NCBI GenBank assembly: GCA_043764095.1 | Contig: JAYUKX010000056.1 | Coordinates: forward strand, 88,664 to 152,663 | Length of the DNA: 64,000 bases | DNA from: M3007 sp043764095 | Lineage (GTDB): Bacteria > Bacteroidota > Bacteroidia > Chitinophagales > Saprospiraceae | Direction of reading: 5' to 3' | Part shown: positions 15,986-24,205 of the stretch, one piece after another | Layout of the letters: each line of letters opens with the position of its first letter | Numbering within the stretch: the first letter of the stretch is position 1 | Program-made: the position numbers and the translations under genes | The notes under the pieces: generated by a model | Seen by the model: only the letters and a program-made list of their open reading frames with translations | What the model was told of the DNA's origin: nothing | Databases searched by the model: none

Positions 15986-16017
15986 CAAAGGTAAGGTGAA
16001 TTACAATACCCCGCAAG
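15986..16017 (-). promoter_or_regulatory. Promoter of the frameshifted small gene
   Basis: On the minus strand CTTG/TTGC near 16017-16013 is followed after 19-20 bp by TACCTTTG (15993-15986). The predicted leader is about 35 bases. The rest of this gap, up to 16235, is AT-rich with no supportable gene. Confidence 0.45.
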
Positions 16018-16235
16018 GGCAAATGCAAATTATTTACATTAATTTAACAAATGGACAAAATTTTAATCTAAAAAATAACCTAAAAAGACCTTTAAAACAG
16101 AATAATATTTGCCAAATGTACAATTGCGCAAATATACGCTTTTTGACTTTTTTATATTACTCAAAATTTAATATTTTTTTTTCTGTGCTACTGATTTTGC
16201 TACAAAATACTTTCAAATGACCCACAAATACAAAC

Positions 16236-16243
16236 TACCTTTG
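16236..16243 (+). promoter_or_regulatory. -7 box TACCTTTG four bases before the ABC ATPase ATG
   Basis: TACCTTTG-CAAT-ATG repeats the spacing seen at 2477, 10263 and 34743 and predicts a leaderless transcript. Confidence 0.5.
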
Positions 16244-16247
16244 CAAT

Positions 16248-16922
16248 ATGGATATCACCAACCTAGACTTTGGCTACCGCTCCGCCGAAAAAATCCTGAA
16301 CGGCCTCTCTCTCCATTTAGTACCCGGTGAGAAACATGGTGTTTTGGGGGTAAACGGCGCTGGTAAAACAACCTTGTTTCGACTGCTCTCCGGCCAAATG
16401 AAACCCAATTCTGGTACCATAACCAGCCAAAACCTCCCTTTGCGCCGCGAACAGGTATCTTTCCTTGAAGCAGAACCTTATTTCTATCCCTATATGACTG
16501 GGATGGAGTACCTACGATTTATCAACGACCAACCCGCCCAAATTGAACGCTGGAATTCGTTATTTGACCTTCCGCTCGTTCAATACGCCGAGGAGTATTC
16601 CACCGGTATGAAGAAAAAACTGGGGCTTATCGGCGTATTATTACAAGAAACCCGTCCATTACTTATCTTGGATGAGCCTTTTAATGGCGTGGACTTTGAA
16701 AGCAACGAGATCATTATGTCGGTACTCAAACAAAATTATACAGCCTCCAGAACGGTATTGATCTCCTCGCATATACTACCCACACTCACCCGTATTTGCC
16801 AACGCATCAGTGTGTTGCAAAACGGCAGTATTAGCCGTACTTACGAGCAAAGCGAATTTGGGGAATTAGAAAAAATGGTGCAAATAGACGTAGATTTGAA
16901 AGTAAGTGAAGCACTTCGCTAG
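16248..16922 (+). CDS. ABC transporter ATP-binding protein
   Basis: A 224-residue nucleotide-binding subunit. Walker A is GVNGAGKTT (residues ~34-42), the Q-loop region is LEAEPYFYPYMTG, the signature is YSTGMKKKLGLI (the STGMKKKL variant typical of ABC-2/gliding-type exporters), Walker B is LLILDEPFNGVD, and the switch His is in ISSHIL. No permease lies beside it, so it may pair with a membrane subunit encoded elsewhere, or with an ABC-2 permease of a gliding/T9SS-linked type; that link is inference. The ATG is four bases after a -7 box. Confidence 0.93.
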   Translation: MDITNLDFGYRSAEKILNGLSLHLVPGEKHGVLGVNGAGKTTLFRLLSGQMKPNSGTITSQNLPLRREQVSFLEAEPYFYPYMTGMEYLRFINDQPAQIERWNSLFDLPLVQYAEEYSTGMKKKLGLIGVLLQETRPLLILDEPFNGVDFESNEIIMSVLKQNYTASRTVLISSHILPTLTRICQRISVLQNGSISRTYEQSEFGELEKMVQIDVDLKVSEALR

Positions 16923-16997
16923 GATTGATATTTGTCGTGCAGCCATTTGCAACAAGTGACCTAAAATATTGTTTCACAGGTTCAATTATCGCGCACT

Positions 16998-17468
16998 ATG
17001 TCATTACATTCATTTAAAAGAGTACAACGCCTACCTATTACTGTTGATGCAGCATGGGATTTTTTTTCCAATCCCGATAACCTATTGGAAATCACCCCAG
17101 AATATATGCAATTCAAAGTCACTTCTGACCCTGATTTTCGCACAAAAATATACCCCGGACAAGTCATTACCTATACCGTTCGACCAGTTTTGGGTATTCC
17201 ACTGTTTTGGATGACCGAAATTACGCATGTATCCGACAAAATGTTTTTTGTGGACGAACAACGCATGGGCCCATACCAACTATGGCACCACCAACACCAT
17301 TTCAAGGCTATTCCGGGTGGCGTTGAGATGACGGATTTGGTACATTATCGCGTTCCGATGGGCATACTCGGCGATTTTGCCAACTGGCTTTTTATCCGTA
17401 AGCAATTGGAGGGCATCTTTGCTTTTCGTTGGCAGTGGCTCGAAGGTAGATTTGGCAAGATGGCTTAG
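16998..17468 (+). CDS. SRPBCC superfamily ligand-binding protein
   Basis: A 156-residue START-like protein. The helix-grip fold begins with LPITVDAAWDFFSNPDNLLEITPEYMQFKV, recognised by the piece AWDFFSNPDNLLEITP, and later has WMTEITHVS and HHFKAIPGGVEMTDLVHYRVPM. It ends with the long C-terminal helix (FIRKQLEGIFAFRWQWLE). This subfamily (cyclase/dehydrase-like, often next to epimerase or photolyase genes) binds hydrophobic ligands, but the ligand is unknown. It converges with the DUF4345 gene 5 bp away. Confidence 0.85.
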   Translation: MSLHSFKRVQRLPITVDAAWDFFSNPDNLLEITPEYMQFKVTSDPDFRTKIYPGQVITYTVRPVLGIPLFWMTEITHVSDKMFFVDEQRMGPYQLWHHQHHFKAIPGGVEMTDLVHYRVPMGILGDFANWLFIRKQLEGIFAFRWQWLEGRFGKMA

Positions 17469-17473
17469 ACCTC

Positions 17474-17863
17474 TTATTTTACGGTAATTCGACTCAATAA
17501 CCAAGCCGACAAAACGGCAAATACCGTTTCTGTTGCCATCCATTGCACCGCAAATGCGCCAGGCATACCGTCCAAAATAATACTCATTAACCGTCCTATG
17601 GCAAAACCTCCGGTATAAAGCAACGCTAAAGTGAGACCCATACTTTGTTGGCGAAAAGCAGCATAAAGCCAAAATAACCCAAATGCCAGATTTACCCCTC
17701 CATATAGGGCGCGTACAGAATTACGGGCTGTTAGGTTGCCCAACTGAACTTGTACATTATCAAAAATGGTTTGCGGATCTAGCATCGCCTGTACAGCAAT
17801 GTTCAAAGTGGCTAATGCCAACAGAATAAGAAAAATGCGAATAATAAGTGGTGTGTTTTTCAT
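17474..17863 (-). CDS. DUF4345-like small membrane protein
   Basis: A 129-residue protein with four hydrophobic segments: IIRIFLILLALATLNIAVQAM, given here as RIFLILLALATLNIAV, then VRALYGGVNLAFGLFWLYA, LTLALLYTGGFAIGRLMSI and ETVFAVLSAWLLSRI. The RALYGGxxLAFG and GGFAIGRLMS motifs fit the DUF4345 family, whose function is unknown. It lies downstream of the Crp regulator on the same strand (69 bp gap), so it could be co-transcribed with it. Confidence 0.8.
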   Translation of the reverse strand: MKNTPLIIRIFLILLALATLNIAVQAMLDPQTIFDNVQVQLGNLTARNSVRALYGGVNLAFGLFWLYAAFRQQSMGLTLALLYTGGFAIGRLMSIILDGMPGAFAVQWMATETVFAVLSAWLLSRITVK

Positions 17864-17932
17864 AAAAATACAACTTTTGTTAAATAATAGTGCAAAAGTC
17901 GGCTAGGAAAAACACGTAAAACTTGACCGCGA

Positions 17933-18520
17933 TCAAGATTTATTTCTAATTCTGCTCAGGGTTTCGGGTTGTATCCGTAAATAAGTAGCGATATAACGAA
18001 GTGGCACCAATTGGAAGATATGGGGCGCACGCTTCAGTAGATGCTCGTAGCGTTCAATCGGGCTGGTGGTATGTATTTCAATTTCACGTTCAATGATATT
18101 TGCTAATGCCATTTCCACCGCAGTTGTCCAAAACCGCGAAATACCAGGACATTTTTCAATAGACATCCGCAAATCTGTCCTCGAAATACCGCAAACATGA
18201 CATTTGGAGAGGGCTTGTATCGAAAAAGCAGAGGGCTGTTGGCGAATATAGGACGGAAATGAGCATACTATATTGTTATTATAGGCAAACCCGACACAAA
18301 TTTCTTCGGTATCCGTAGGGTAATAGAGCCGCAATACGCCTTCGTTGACGAACCAAACATGCTGTTCTATTTTCCCTGGAGCACAGAGAAAATCGCCACG
18401 GCTTAGTACTTTAGTTTTGTTCCATAAAAGCGCAAATGCTAACGCTTCTTCTGATGCAATACCAGCCTGTTGTGCTAAAAAATCTGATATACCAATCGAA
18501 TAATCGTACACTTGTTTCAT
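17933..18520 (-). CDS. Crp/Fnr family transcriptional regulator
   Basis: Start chosen at ATG 18520 (195 residues). The longer frame would run into anmK, and its first 32 residues do not look like the family. Residues ~25-140 form a cyclic-nucleotide-binding-like beta-roll (VLSRGDFLCAPGKIEQHVWFV and VNEGVLRLYY). The C-terminal helix-turn-helix is LRYIATYLRIQPETLSRIRNK. The canonical cAMP phosphate-binding RxS motif is not seen, so the ligand is unknown. It is the usual short Bacteroidota Crp type. It follows anmK by 11 bp and is probably in the same transcript. Confidence 0.88.
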   Translation of the reverse strand: MKQVYDYSIGISDFLAQQAGIASEEALAFALLWNKTKVLSRGDFLCAPGKIEQHVWFVNEGVLRLYYPTDTEEICVGFAYNNNIVCSFPSYIRQQPSAFSIQALSKCHVCGISRTDLRMSIEKCPGISRFWTTAVEMALANIIEREIEIHTTSPIERYEHLLKRAPHIFQLVPLRYIATYLRIQPETLSRIRNKS

Positions 18521-18531
18521 ACACGTTATGC

Positions 18532-19731
18532 TTAATTGGGTAACGATATTTTCCCCATCGACACTAACGGTATTCCGCCCAATACCATCCCCGGAACTGC
18601 GGCACCTGCCACACATTCATTAGCCAGCATAGCAAACAGCACCGCTTCTTTTGCATCGCCAGGAATTCCAATTTCTGACATATCTTTTATAACCCATTTG
18701 GGTAATAATTCTTTTAAATAATTGATTACAAAAGGATTATGCGCCCCACCACCGCTAACATATATCGCGCCTACTAGCCCGCCAGTTGCCCGCAGGATCG
18801 CCTCCGCCACCGTCTCGGCGGTTAATGTAGCCAATGAAGCCATAATATTGTACGGGTTGTGCGCTGGTGTGCCTTTGGGTAATTGTGCCAACGCAGTATC
18901 GACCCAAGCAGGGCTAAATAATTCGGGGCCGATGGTTTTTGGGAAACCTGCTTTAAAAAAAGGCTCGGACTTGAGCGTATCTACCAAACCGCGATCGGGT
19001 ACGCCAGCCAATGCCAATTGTGCATCTTTATCAAATGGTACACCAAAATGACGTTGTGCATAAGTATCCATTAAGGTGTTACCGGGGCCTGTATCTGTGG
19101 CAAAAACAGATTCGGTGTGGCCATCGGCAGGCAACCACGTAAAATTGGCAATACCGCCAATATTTAGCAAAATTCGATTTTCCACAGCATTAGCAAACAA
19201 AAAATAATCGCCATATAGTGCTAATGGAGCACCCTCGCCACCGGCAGCCACGTGTTTTTGCCTAAAATCGCTGATGGTGATAATGCCCGTTCGGCGTGCA
19301 ATATGGTCGCCATCGCCAATTTGCAAAGTGGCATTGGGATAGTGGCTCATACCGTGCAATACCTGAGGCGCGTGGAATACCGTTTGGCCATGACTGGCAA
19401 TGAGGTCAATATCCAACGCATTGCAATTCCATGCTTGCAAACAATCATTTACAATGGTCGCGTGCCGTTCTGCAATAATGGCATTCAGTAGCGTAAGATG
19501 TTGGAAATCAATCTCTTTTTTGGCAAAAACACGTCTTATCTCATCCTTAAACGCCTCGTCGTAGGGGGCTGTATGAAATGCTTTAAGGGTAATATTGGCC
19601 TGTTTACCACAGCCATTTATTTCGCACCAAGCCACATCAAGGCCATCGAGCGAAGTACCCGACATCAGCCCAATGATTTGACGGGTAGGTTTTTGGGCTA
19701 TTTGGTAGAGGTGATGAATGTCGCTGAACAT
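18532..19731 (-). CDS. anmK: Anhydro-N-acetylmuramic acid kinase
   Basis: A 399-residue AnmK, which opens and phosphorylates 1,6-anhydro-MurNAc to MurNAc-6-phosphate during peptidoglycan recycling. The ATP-binding phosphate-1 loop is IGLMSGTSLDGLDVAW, then IASHGQTVFHAP, RILLNIGGIANFTWLP, ATDTGPGNTLMD (catalytic Asp region) and the C-terminal YVSGGGAHNPF. Length is normal for the family. No murQ or amidase lies nearby; the next gene downstream is a Crp regulator. Confidence 0.97.
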   Translation of the reverse strand: MFSDIHHLYQIAQKPTRQIIGLMSGTSLDGLDVAWCEINGCGKQANITLKAFHTAPYDEAFKDEIRRVFAKKEIDFQHLTLLNAIIAERHATIVNDCLQAWNCNALDIDLIASHGQTVFHAPQVLHGMSHYPNATLQIGDGDHIARRTGIITISDFRQKHVAAGGEGAPLALYGDYFLFANAVENRILLNIGGIANFTWLPADGHTESVFATDTGPGNTLMDTYAQRHFGVPFDKDAQLALAGVPDRGLVDTLKSEPFFKAGFPKTIGPELFSPAWVDTALAQLPKGTPAHNPYNIMASLATLTAETVAEAILRATGGLVGAIYVSGGGAHNPFVINYLKELLPKWVIKDMSEIGIPGDAKEAVLFAMLANECVAGAAVPGMVLGGIPLVSMGKISLPN

Positions 19732-19753
19732 GTGTGAATAAGGGTTTGGAGGG

Positions 19754-22078
19754 TTATTTTTTTGCCTTTTCTACTCGATAACTACAACCCATATAAAATT
19801 CCCTTCCGCGGGTAGGCCCCCAAGCAAATGCCGGATCAAAACCGACCGAAAAGGGCTGTTCCCAACCCAAAATAGGCCGTTTTTGCCTAAAGTCCAAGAG
19901 GTTTTCGCAACCTGCAAAAATAGAAAAACGCTTCAAATTCAGTCGCGCCTGTACGCTCGCCATCGTATAGGCTTGCGAATAGTCGGGTCTGCGAAGGGCT
20001 TCCGGGTTGAGGCGGGTATCGGGTAGCCGTTGCTTTGCATACCAGTGGATATTGGTATCGAATTGCCAGCGTTCGTTGGGTGTCCTAACGGTTGCCACAC
20101 CGAGTATTTTGTGGCGGGGATTAAAGGGGAGCACTTTTTTTTCGCCATTTTGCACGCGGTAAACATCCAAAAAATTATAGGCCGTACGCAATTCCACGCG
20201 GCGTTTCCAAGCCGCACTAAACTCCAATTGCAAGCCATTACTGATGGATTTGCCCATAAAATTGGCCAAAATTGCTCGGTTAGGTGCGGTATCATAATCT
20301 GGAAAAAACTGGTTCTGAAACCGTGTATGATAAAGATCGCCCGTGAGCGTAAAATTGAATTGATGTAACTTGAAACGTTGGGTGGCATTTACGCCCGTAT
20401 TCCAAGATTTTTCGGGTTGTAATGTTTCCACAAATACCAAATCGCGGTTGCCTGTAAGTAGTCCAATTTGTTCGGAAAATAGGTTCACCGTTCGCCACCC
20501 CGAGCCGATACTACCCCGAATATCGAGGTTGGGAGAAGGGGAAAAGCGCAGCATGGTACGCGGTGTTACCTGCCAACCAAATGTATTATGGTGATCGGCG
20601 CGCAGGCCAGTAATCCAAACCCAACGTCCATCTTTAAAATGAAACGTATTTTCGGCAAAAAGACCAGGAATTTGTTCTTTTTTGAGGTAATTACCTGCAT
20701 AATTGCGCCCCAAAGTATCTGGTGGTGCAAACCGAATCGTTTCGTCCAAGTTGAAATGTCGGTAACTCATTCCGGTTTTGAGTTCGTGTAGGTGTTGTTT
20801 TCCCCAGTACAATTCGTATTGCAAATTGGCGTAAGCATAGCGTTGATTGGCATGGTAGCGGGTAAGCCCAAACCATGATTGTTGGTCTTGAGCGACAAAA
20901 GAAGAGAGCAAGGAAATTTTTCGGTTTTCGTCCCAACGCCAACCTATTTTGGTGCTTATTTCGGGTTGGAAAAAACGCACTACTTGTCCGTAAGAGCGCA
21001 TTGTGCCTGTATCTTGTGGGTAATTGAAGGTTTTTTGACCACCAATACGCTGTTCCTGCACTATTCTTCCTGCCACAAAGGCGCTGAATCCTTTTTCGTT
21101 TTCTTTTCTAAATCGCCATTTGTTATACACGGAATAACGCGTTAACAGGGGTAAATCAAGAAAATTATCGTTGTCGCGGTCCCAACGCCCCCCCGGTTGA
21201 GAGGTATGGACGGCCAAGTAATTTGTATATCTTTTTTTATTGGTTGCAACGGCTGTATTCAAGTGTTTTTCGCCAAAACTATTGACCAAAATATCAGCAG
21301 TGAACGGTTCTGCTGTGCCGCCTTCGCGTGGGAATACGGTTATTTGGCCTACCATGGATTCGTAGCCTTGCAGCACGGAATTAGCGCCTTTCACCACCCA
21401 AATATTATCGAGCATACTGCCCGGAATAGTACCTGTGCCGTAAGTATAAGTCAACCCTTGTATCGTTGGAAGTCCATCTATCAGTACTTGGTTATATACG
21501 CCACTCAAGCCGAGGATACGCAGTTCTTTGGCATTGGTAAGGACATTGGTGGTGGTGGGTTGCACCGTACTTTGGGTTTCAAAACAGCCTGCCAGATCGC
21601 AACAGGCCGCTTTTCGCAGTTCGGCTCGGTTGATCATCTCTGTTTTGATGGGTTGTAGCACAGAAACAAATGCCCCTGAATGCTCGTCGAGTATCGTTAC
21701 TTCTTGTAAAGTTACTTGGGCAGCCACCTGCAATGTCCAATAACTACTCAGGTCGTCCACAAAAAAAGTATCACGCACGAGTCCAAAAACAACAGCCAAT
21801 TTGAGTGGTTTTATGCTCGTATCGGCAGGGAATGGGAGCGCAAATTCACCTTCTTGGTTGGTCGCCGCACCTACACTAGTGCCAAACCATACCACTACGG
21901 CATCGGGTAGGGGCGTGTCCTTCATGTCTGTTACTTGGCCATAGAGGTATTGTGCCGAAAGGATATGAGGGCATGCCGCCAAGACAACGACAACACAACA
22001 GTATTGAAACGCTGCATTGAAAAGCGAACTAAGGATTTTTTTTACCTGAAATATTGAAAATGAACGAAGGGTAAGCAT
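19754..22078 (-). CDS. TonB-dependent outer-membrane receptor
   Basis: A 774-residue receptor. A signal region (to ILSAQ, about residue 43) precedes a carboxypeptidase-regulatory-like domain (YLYGQVTDMKDTPLPDAVVV), a plug domain (NAKELRILGLSGVYNQVLIDGLPT; SVLQGYESMVGQITVF), and a 22-strand barrel ending in the RGREFYMGCSYRVEK region. The plug carries LRKAACCDLAGCFETQ, a Cys-rich variant of the Bacteroidota RKAxCCNLSESFE motif. Substrate is unknown: a metal chelate is plausible because corA is the next gene upstream, but that gene has its own promoter. The N-terminus could start at a later Met. Confidence 0.92.
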   Translation of the reverse strand: MLTLRSFSIFQVKKILSSLFNAAFQYCCVVVVLAACPHILSAQYLYGQVTDMKDTPLPDAVVVWFGTSVGAATNQEGEFALPFPADTSIKPLKLAVVFGLVRDTFFVDDLSSYWTLQVAAQVTLQEVTILDEHSGAFVSVLQPIKTEMINRAELRKAACCDLAGCFETQSTVQPTTTNVLTNAKELRILGLSGVYNQVLIDGLPTIQGLTYTYGTGTIPGSMLDNIWVVKGANSVLQGYESMVGQITVFPREGGTAEPFTADILVNSFGEKHLNTAVATNKKRYTNYLAVHTSQPGGRWDRDNDNFLDLPLLTRYSVYNKWRFRKENEKGFSAFVAGRIVQEQRIGGQKTFNYPQDTGTMRSYGQVVRFFQPEISTKIGWRWDENRKISLLSSFVAQDQQSWFGLTRYHANQRYAYANLQYELYWGKQHLHELKTGMSYRHFNLDETIRFAPPDTLGRNYAGNYLKKEQIPGLFAENTFHFKDGRWVWITGLRADHHNTFGWQVTPRTMLRFSPSPNLDIRGSIGSGWRTVNLFSEQIGLLTGNRDLVFVETLQPEKSWNTGVNATQRFKLHQFNFTLTGDLYHTRFQNQFFPDYDTAPNRAILANFMGKSISNGLQLEFSAAWKRRVELRTAYNFLDVYRVQNGEKKVLPFNPRHKILGVATVRTPNERWQFDTNIHWYAKQRLPDTRLNPEALRRPDYSQAYTMASVQARLNLKRFSIFAGCENLLDFRQKRPILGWEQPFSVGFDPAFAWGPTRGREFYMGCSYRVEKAKK

Positions 22079-22154
22079 GCGGTTTACACAATTTTTAGCG
22101 ATAAAATCCTTAGGAAAGAAATTTAATTAAGGTCATTCCTTACACTATCATTCC

Positions 22155-23111
22155 TCAAAAGAACCGTCTTTGTCGCATAAACCAATATAATCCGCCTGTT
22201 AATGCGAAGGTCGAGGCCACGGTTAACCAAAATGCTAATGGGCTATCGGGCATACCATTGGGGATATTCATCCCAAAAAAGGAGGAAATGAGGGTAGGTA
22301 CCATGAGTACGACGGTGATAATGGTGAGCCGATGGATTACTTCATTCAGGTTATTGGAAATAATACTCGAGTAGGCATCCATCGTGCCGTTGAGGATATT
22401 GGTATATACATTGGCCATGGACAAGGCCTGCGAATTGTCGATAATAATGTCTTCAAACAATTCCGTGAGGTCTTCATCGCCGTTGATATGTAAGAAATCG
22501 GTGCGTTTTACCTTCATTTTGAGCAATTCATTGGCATTCAAGGAATTGACAAAATACACCAAACTTTTTTCGATACTGAGCAATTGCTTCAACTCGCGGT
22601 TGCGGCTGCTGTTCATCAGTTCCCGTTCAATCCGGTTACGGCGCAGGTTGAGTTTTTTGAGGCACGACAAAAAGCGATATACGTTTTGCTCCAAAATTTG
22701 GAGGACGAACCGTTTTTCGTCGGTGGGATCAAAATTGCGGACTTTATTCTCAATAAATGTCTCAATAACAGGTGTTTCGATCGCCGATACCGTGATCACA
22801 TGCTCAATGGTGAGCACAATACCAATGGGCACAGTGATATAAATGGCTTCGTTATTGCCTTCTTCCTGTACTTCTTTGTTGAGTACGGGCGTATTGATCA
22901 GAATAAAACGTATATCCTCGTCGCGCTCGTAACGTGCGCGTTCGTCGAGGTCAAGGGAGTCTGTGAGGAAAACAGGATCGAATGCCATTTGACGGGCAAA
23001 ATCATCCAGCTCATCCGGCCCAAAGGGAGGGGTAAGATTAATCCAGCAGCCGGGTTCTGGCTCCTGAAGTTCGACTAAGCGTCTTTTTTCGCGTGCGTAA
23101 TACCGAATCAC
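22155..23111 (-). CDS. corA: CorA family magnesium/cobalt channel
   Basis: A divalent cation channel with a long cytoplasmic domain and two C-terminal membrane helices. The family GMN motif is present (FFGMNIPNGM), followed by FWLTVASTFALTGGLYWFM. I choose GTG 23111 (MIRYYAREKRRLVELQEPE; 319 residues). The longer TTG start at 23147 overlaps the TATCTTTG -7 box (23152-23145), so a transcript from that promoter could not include it. Motifs such as EPGCWINLTPPF and LTDSLDLDERARYE match the Bacteroidota CorA subgroup. Confidence 0.92.
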   Translation of the reverse strand: MIRYYAREKRRLVELQEPEPGCWINLTPPFGPDELDDFARQMAFDPVFLTDSLDLDERARYERDEDIRFILINTPVLNKEVQEEGNNEAIYITVPIGIVLTIEHVITVSAIETPVIETFIENKVRNFDPTDEKRFVLQILEQNVYRFLSCLKKLNLRRNRIERELMNSSRNRELKQLLSIEKSLVYFVNSLNANELLKMKVKRTDFLHINGDEDLTELFEDIIIDNSQALSMANVYTNILNGTMDAYSSIISNNLNEVIHRLTIITVVLMVPTLISSFFGMNIPNGMPDSPLAFWLTVASTFALTGGLYWFMRQRRFF

Positions 23112-23259
23112 CGTCCATGCTTGCGTGTTTTGTGAATATTGCGGCAAAGATAGACTAAAAACGTAGAGCGGGTAGTTAAGGAACGAGAAATTAAAAAATC
23201 CGCTTTATTTTTGCGCTAAACACATATCATTTCACCAACATTAATCATACCATTGCACA

Positions 23260-23739
23260 ATGACTAGACGCGCCTTGCCTTCCGATTTTGACTATTTTTT
23301 TTATCTGTATTTTCATCCAGACATCCAGCCGTATCTGTTGTATGAGTCGATGACTAAAGCGGCGTTTCAACCTATTTTCGATGATTTACAAGCGAAAAAC
23401 TTGATTTATGTATTTGAACACGAAGGCCAGTCGGCAGGTATGTTCAAGTTGATACCGCTCACCTATCGCACCGATCATATCGCCTACCTCGGTGGTGTGG
23501 CCATCGATCCTGCTTTTATGGGCAAAGGATTGGGACAGGTAATGATGAACGAAATTCTTGACTTGGGCAGAGCGCGTGGTTTGCTTCGGATAGAATTAAG
23601 TACGGCCACTATTAACGAACGCGCCATCCGGTTGTACGAAAAGATGGGGTTTGAAAAAGAGGGTATTTTACGCAAATATACCTACCTCAAAAGCGAAGAT
23701 CGGTTTTTGGACGAAGTGTTGATGGCGGTGTTTTTGTGA
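23260..23739 (+). CDS. GNAT family N-acetyltransferase
   Basis: A 159-residue single-domain acetyltransferase. The acetyl-CoA-binding motif A is visible as YLGGVAIDPAFMGKGLGQVMMNEIL, here GGVAIDPAFMGKGLGQ, and motif B as AIRLYEKMGFEKEGILRKY. The RimJ/PhnO-like layout gives no acceptor substrate. A TATTTTTG -7 box lies about 50 bp upstream. It stands alone. Confidence 0.92.
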   Translation: MTRRALPSDFDYFFYLYFHPDIQPYLLYESMTKAAFQPIFDDLQAKNLIYVFEHEGQSAGMFKLIPLTYRTDHIAYLGGVAIDPAFMGKGLGQVMMNEILDLGRARGLLRIELSTATINERAIRLYEKMGFEKEGILRKYTYLKSEDRFLDEVLMAVFL

Positions 23740-24205
23740 TATAAAGTAGTGTATGTAATACGATCAGAATTTACTATTTCTTAAAATTTGCCTCAAAATA
23801 CCCTTCTCTTAAAATAACCCTATCCGGTGTGAATGAGGTGCAACAAATGGAGCAGCAGTAGCACACCAGAAGCGTTTTTCCTACATCCAGCGAGTTCTAA
23901 AAGACTATCAAAAAACACCTACTTTTTCGACTTTATCTCGTTGAATTGAGTTTACTCCTCTTTTTACGACAAAACTTAAAAACTTAAACCCTAATTATTT
24001 TGCTCTTCCTAAATAGCATTACTTTTGCGAGGGATTGTTTCAGAAATGCAGACGGAAGTCCCTTTATTTCGACTAAAAGCATCATATCATCGAATATAAT
24101 CGTTTTATTGCAACGTTTTATAATAAATTTACACCTTACAAAGACTATTGAGCAGTTTCGTTCTTCAATCACAATTAATACTATATATTTAACTAATATC
24201 ATTCT
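23740..24205 (+). promoter_or_regulatory. 466-bp leader/promoter region of the first metalloprotease paralog
   Basis: No gene is seen. A good promoter is present at 23999-24027 (TTTG, 17-bp spacer, TACTTTTG), giving a leader of about 170 bases. Near the predicted transcript start, AGGGA (about 24030) pairs with TCCCT (about 24060) to close a loop of some 25 bases, a possible regulatory hairpin. The rest is AT-rich. Confidence 0.55.

Noticed and set aside
15575..15990. A tmRNA, RNase P RNA or 6S RNA in the gene-free region
   Set aside because: The size and terminator fit, but none of the conserved sequence blocks of those RNAs are present, and parts read as protein-like.
15996..16220. A 74-codon plus-strand frame in the AT-rich leader of the ABC ATPase gene
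   Set aside because: Low-complexity Asn/Lys/Ile/Leu composition typical of AT-rich non-coding DNA.
23109..23147. TTG at 23147 as the corA start
   Set aside because: The TTG is part of the TATCTTTG promoter box; GTG at 23111 gives the usual family N-terminus.
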